A stretch of DNA of 6,360 nt, taken from positions 1 through 6,360 of the forward strand of contig DPKR01000041.1 of assembly GCA_003542415.1 (NCBI GenBank), written 5' to 3'. Source of the stretch: Alphaproteobacteria bacterium (GTDB taxonomy: Bacteria; Pseudomonadota; Alphaproteobacteria; RF32; CAG-239). Made by a program: the position numbers and the translations under genes. Shown here piece by piece: positions 5,050 to 6,360 of this stretch (positions within the stretch are counted from its first letter, which is position 1; every line of letters starts with the position of its first letter). The notes beneath the pieces are model-generated. The model saw only the letters and a list, made by a program, of their open reading frames with translations, was not told where the DNA came from and ran no database searches.

Positions 5050-6360
5050 ATGGCAGCAACAACAATGGATCAACTCGTCTCTTTGTGCAAACGCAGAGGT
5101 TTTATTTTTCAAAACGCCGATATATACGGCGGTATGCAAGGTGTTTACGATTATGGCCCGTTAGGCGTTGAGCTTAAAAACAACCTCAAAGCAGCATGGT
5201 GGCGCGCAATGGTTTATGAACGTGATGATGTTGAGGGTTTAGATTCTGCCATTTTAACAAACCGAAAAGTTTTAAAATATTCCGGACATGAAGACACTTT
5301 TTCAGATCCGATGTGCGATTGTAAAAAATGCAAAGGTCGTTTCAGAGCAGACCACATCACAGATGGTAAATGCCCAAACTGCGGCTCAACAGAGCTGACC
5401 GAGCCGAGACCTTTTAACTTAATGTTCAAAACACAGGTCGGTCCGGTCGAGTCGGACGAAAATTTAGCCTATTTGCGCCCTGAAACTGCTCAGGCAATTT
5501 TCACGCAATTTAAAAATGTTGTTGACGCAACTTCTCGCAAATTACCGTTTGGTATTGCGCAAATCGGCAAATCTTTCCGCAATGAAATCACCCCGCGCAA
5601 CTTTATCTTCCGCGTGCGTGAGTTTGAACAAGCTGAGCTCGAATATTTTGTTTATCCGGGGCAGGACGAAAAATATCATGAACTTTGGAAAGAAGAACGC
5701 ATCAACTGGTGGATTGAGCAAGGTTTGAAAAAAGAGCACATGAATATCTACACAACACCAAAAGATGATTTAGCACACTATGCTAAGGCCTGCTATGATA
5801 TTGAATATCAGTTTCCGCACGGTATGGAAGAATTAGAAGGTATTGCAAATCGCCGCGATTATGATTTGGGCAATCACACCAAAGGTCAGGAAGAATTTGA
5901 ATTGGAGGCACATTGCCATAAAAACCCCGATTCGACAACCAAGCTTTGTATTCGTGACGATGAGAATAACAAGTGGGTTATTCCGTTTGTGATAGAGCCT
6001 TCAATGGGTGTGGACAGAGGTGTTTTGGCAGTGATGACGGAAGCCTACACCGAAGAAGATTTGGGCGAAGGAAACAGCCGAATTGTCTTAAAACTCAAAA
6101 AACATTTGGCTCCGATTAAAGTTGCCATTATTCCGTTAAAGAAAAACAGTCCGGAAATCATGGCTAAATGTCACGAACTCAAAAACAAATTGATGAAACT
6201 CGGTATAGGCCGCGTTGCGCTTGAAAACACCGGCAACATCGGAAAAGCTTATCGCCGTCATGATGAAGTCGGCACGCCGCTTTGCTTAACGGTTGATTTT
6301 GAAACGCTTGAGAACAAACCAGAATCTGTCACGATTCGCGACCGAGACACAATGGAACAG
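5050..6360 (+). CDS. glyS: Glycyl-tRNA synthetase, single-chain alpha2 type, 3'-truncated by the window
   Basis: Attaches glycine to tRNA-Gly using ATP as a cytosolic homodimer. The frame is open through all 437 codons to the window edge. Family members are about 460 residues, so roughly 20-25 are missing. The N-terminus [17 protein letters not shown] follows the class II pattern. A zinc-binding insertion has Cys91, Cys94, Cys108 and Cys111 (CKKC and CPNC). Catalytic landmarks are RPETAQ (143-148), motif 2 [18 protein letters not shown] (176-193) and motif 3 PSMGVDRG (317-324). The anticodon-binding domain begins near 355, with [13 protein letters not shown] and [11 protein letters not shown] at the edge. 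This is the archaeal, eukaryotic and Firmicutes/Bacteroidetes type, not the alpha2beta2 GlyQ/GlyS enzyme of most proteobacteria. An extra Cys89 sits two residues before the first zinc ligand. Some databases use the symbol glyQS or glyRS. Confidence 0.97.
   Translation, partial: MAATTMDQLVSLCKRRGFIFQNADIYGGMQGVYDYGPLGVELKNNLKAAWWRAMVYERDDVEGLDSAILTNRKVLKYSGHEDTFSDPMCDCKKCKGRFRADHITDGKCPNCGSTELTEPRPFNLMFKTQVGPVESDENLAYLRPETAQAIFTQFKNVVDATSRKLPFGIAQIGKSFRNEITPRNFIFRVREFEQAELEYFVYPGQDEKYHELWKEERINWWIEQGLKKEHMNIYTTPKDDLAHYAKACYDIEYQFPHGMEELEGIANRRDYDLGNHTKGQEEFELEAHCHKNPDSTTKLCIRDDENNKWVIPFVIEPSMGVDRGVLAVMTEAYTEEDLGEGNSRIVLKLKKHLAPIKVAIIPLKKNSPEIMAKCHELKNKLMKLGIGRVALENTGNIGKAYRRHDEVGTPLCLTVDFETLENKPESVTIRDRDTMEQ

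Noticed and set aside
5214..5739. Short open frames on both strands within glyS
   Set aside because: All lie inside the continuous GlyRS frame, whose motifs are intact, so they are shadows.
1..6360. Search for mobile elements, CRISPR repeats, toxin-antitoxin pairs, tRNA genes or a novel multi-gene system
   Set aside because: No inverted-repeat-bounded transposase, spaced direct repeats, cloverleaf sequence or unexplained gene cluster was seen. All sizeable frames are accounted for by housekeeping genes.

Overview
The window looks like a piece of an AT-rich Gram-negative chromosome made up of housekeeping genes. Three things point to the Alphaproteobacteria, probably a reduced or low-GC lineage. 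The wording of ribosomal protein L10 resembles alphaproteobacterial L10 as I remember it (SHYKGLTVAE, FKGPTAIAYS, an AYSEKEAA tail). The cytidine deaminase has the CAExxAIAAM pattern. The AsmA-family gene implies an outer membrane. The assignment is an inference from remembered family sequences, not a search. TGA and TAA both act as stops, so the standard bacterial code fits.

Layout: (1) 1-259, minus strand, is the N-terminus of an AsmA-like envelope protein starting at GTG. It is divergent from (2) a tight plus-strand nucleoside salvage operon, cdd-punA-deoA (363-2864). There cdd and punA overlap by 4 bases and punA and deoA are one base apart. (3) 2865-3152 is a 288-base non-coding region. 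It holds a promoter, a 10-bp hairpin at the expected 5' end of the transcript, and a structure that fits the L10 autoregulatory leader. (4) rplJ-rplL (3153-4067) encode the ribosomal stalk proteins L10 and L7/L12. They end at a strong hairpin that also serves as terminator for (5) a convergent minus-strand HAD-type phosphatase of unknown substrate (4119-4964). (6) Divergent from it is a single-chain (alpha2, archaeal/eukaryotic-like) glycyl-tRNA synthetase, glyS (5050 to the window end, only the extreme C-terminus missing).

Together the salvage genes deaminate cytidine and deoxycytidine, then phosphorolyse purine and pyrimidine nucleosides to bases plus (deoxy)ribose-1-phosphate. L10 and L12 build the GTPase-recruiting stalk, and GlyRS charges tRNA-Gly.

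I see no mobile element, CRISPR array, tRNA or rRNA gene, or novel defence-like system. The points of interest are organisational and evolutionary. rplJL stands apart from both rplKA and rpoBC. L10 has a shortened C-terminal L12-binding helix. The leader RNA is elaborate. GlyRS is of the single-chain type, which is not the usual one for proteobacteria.
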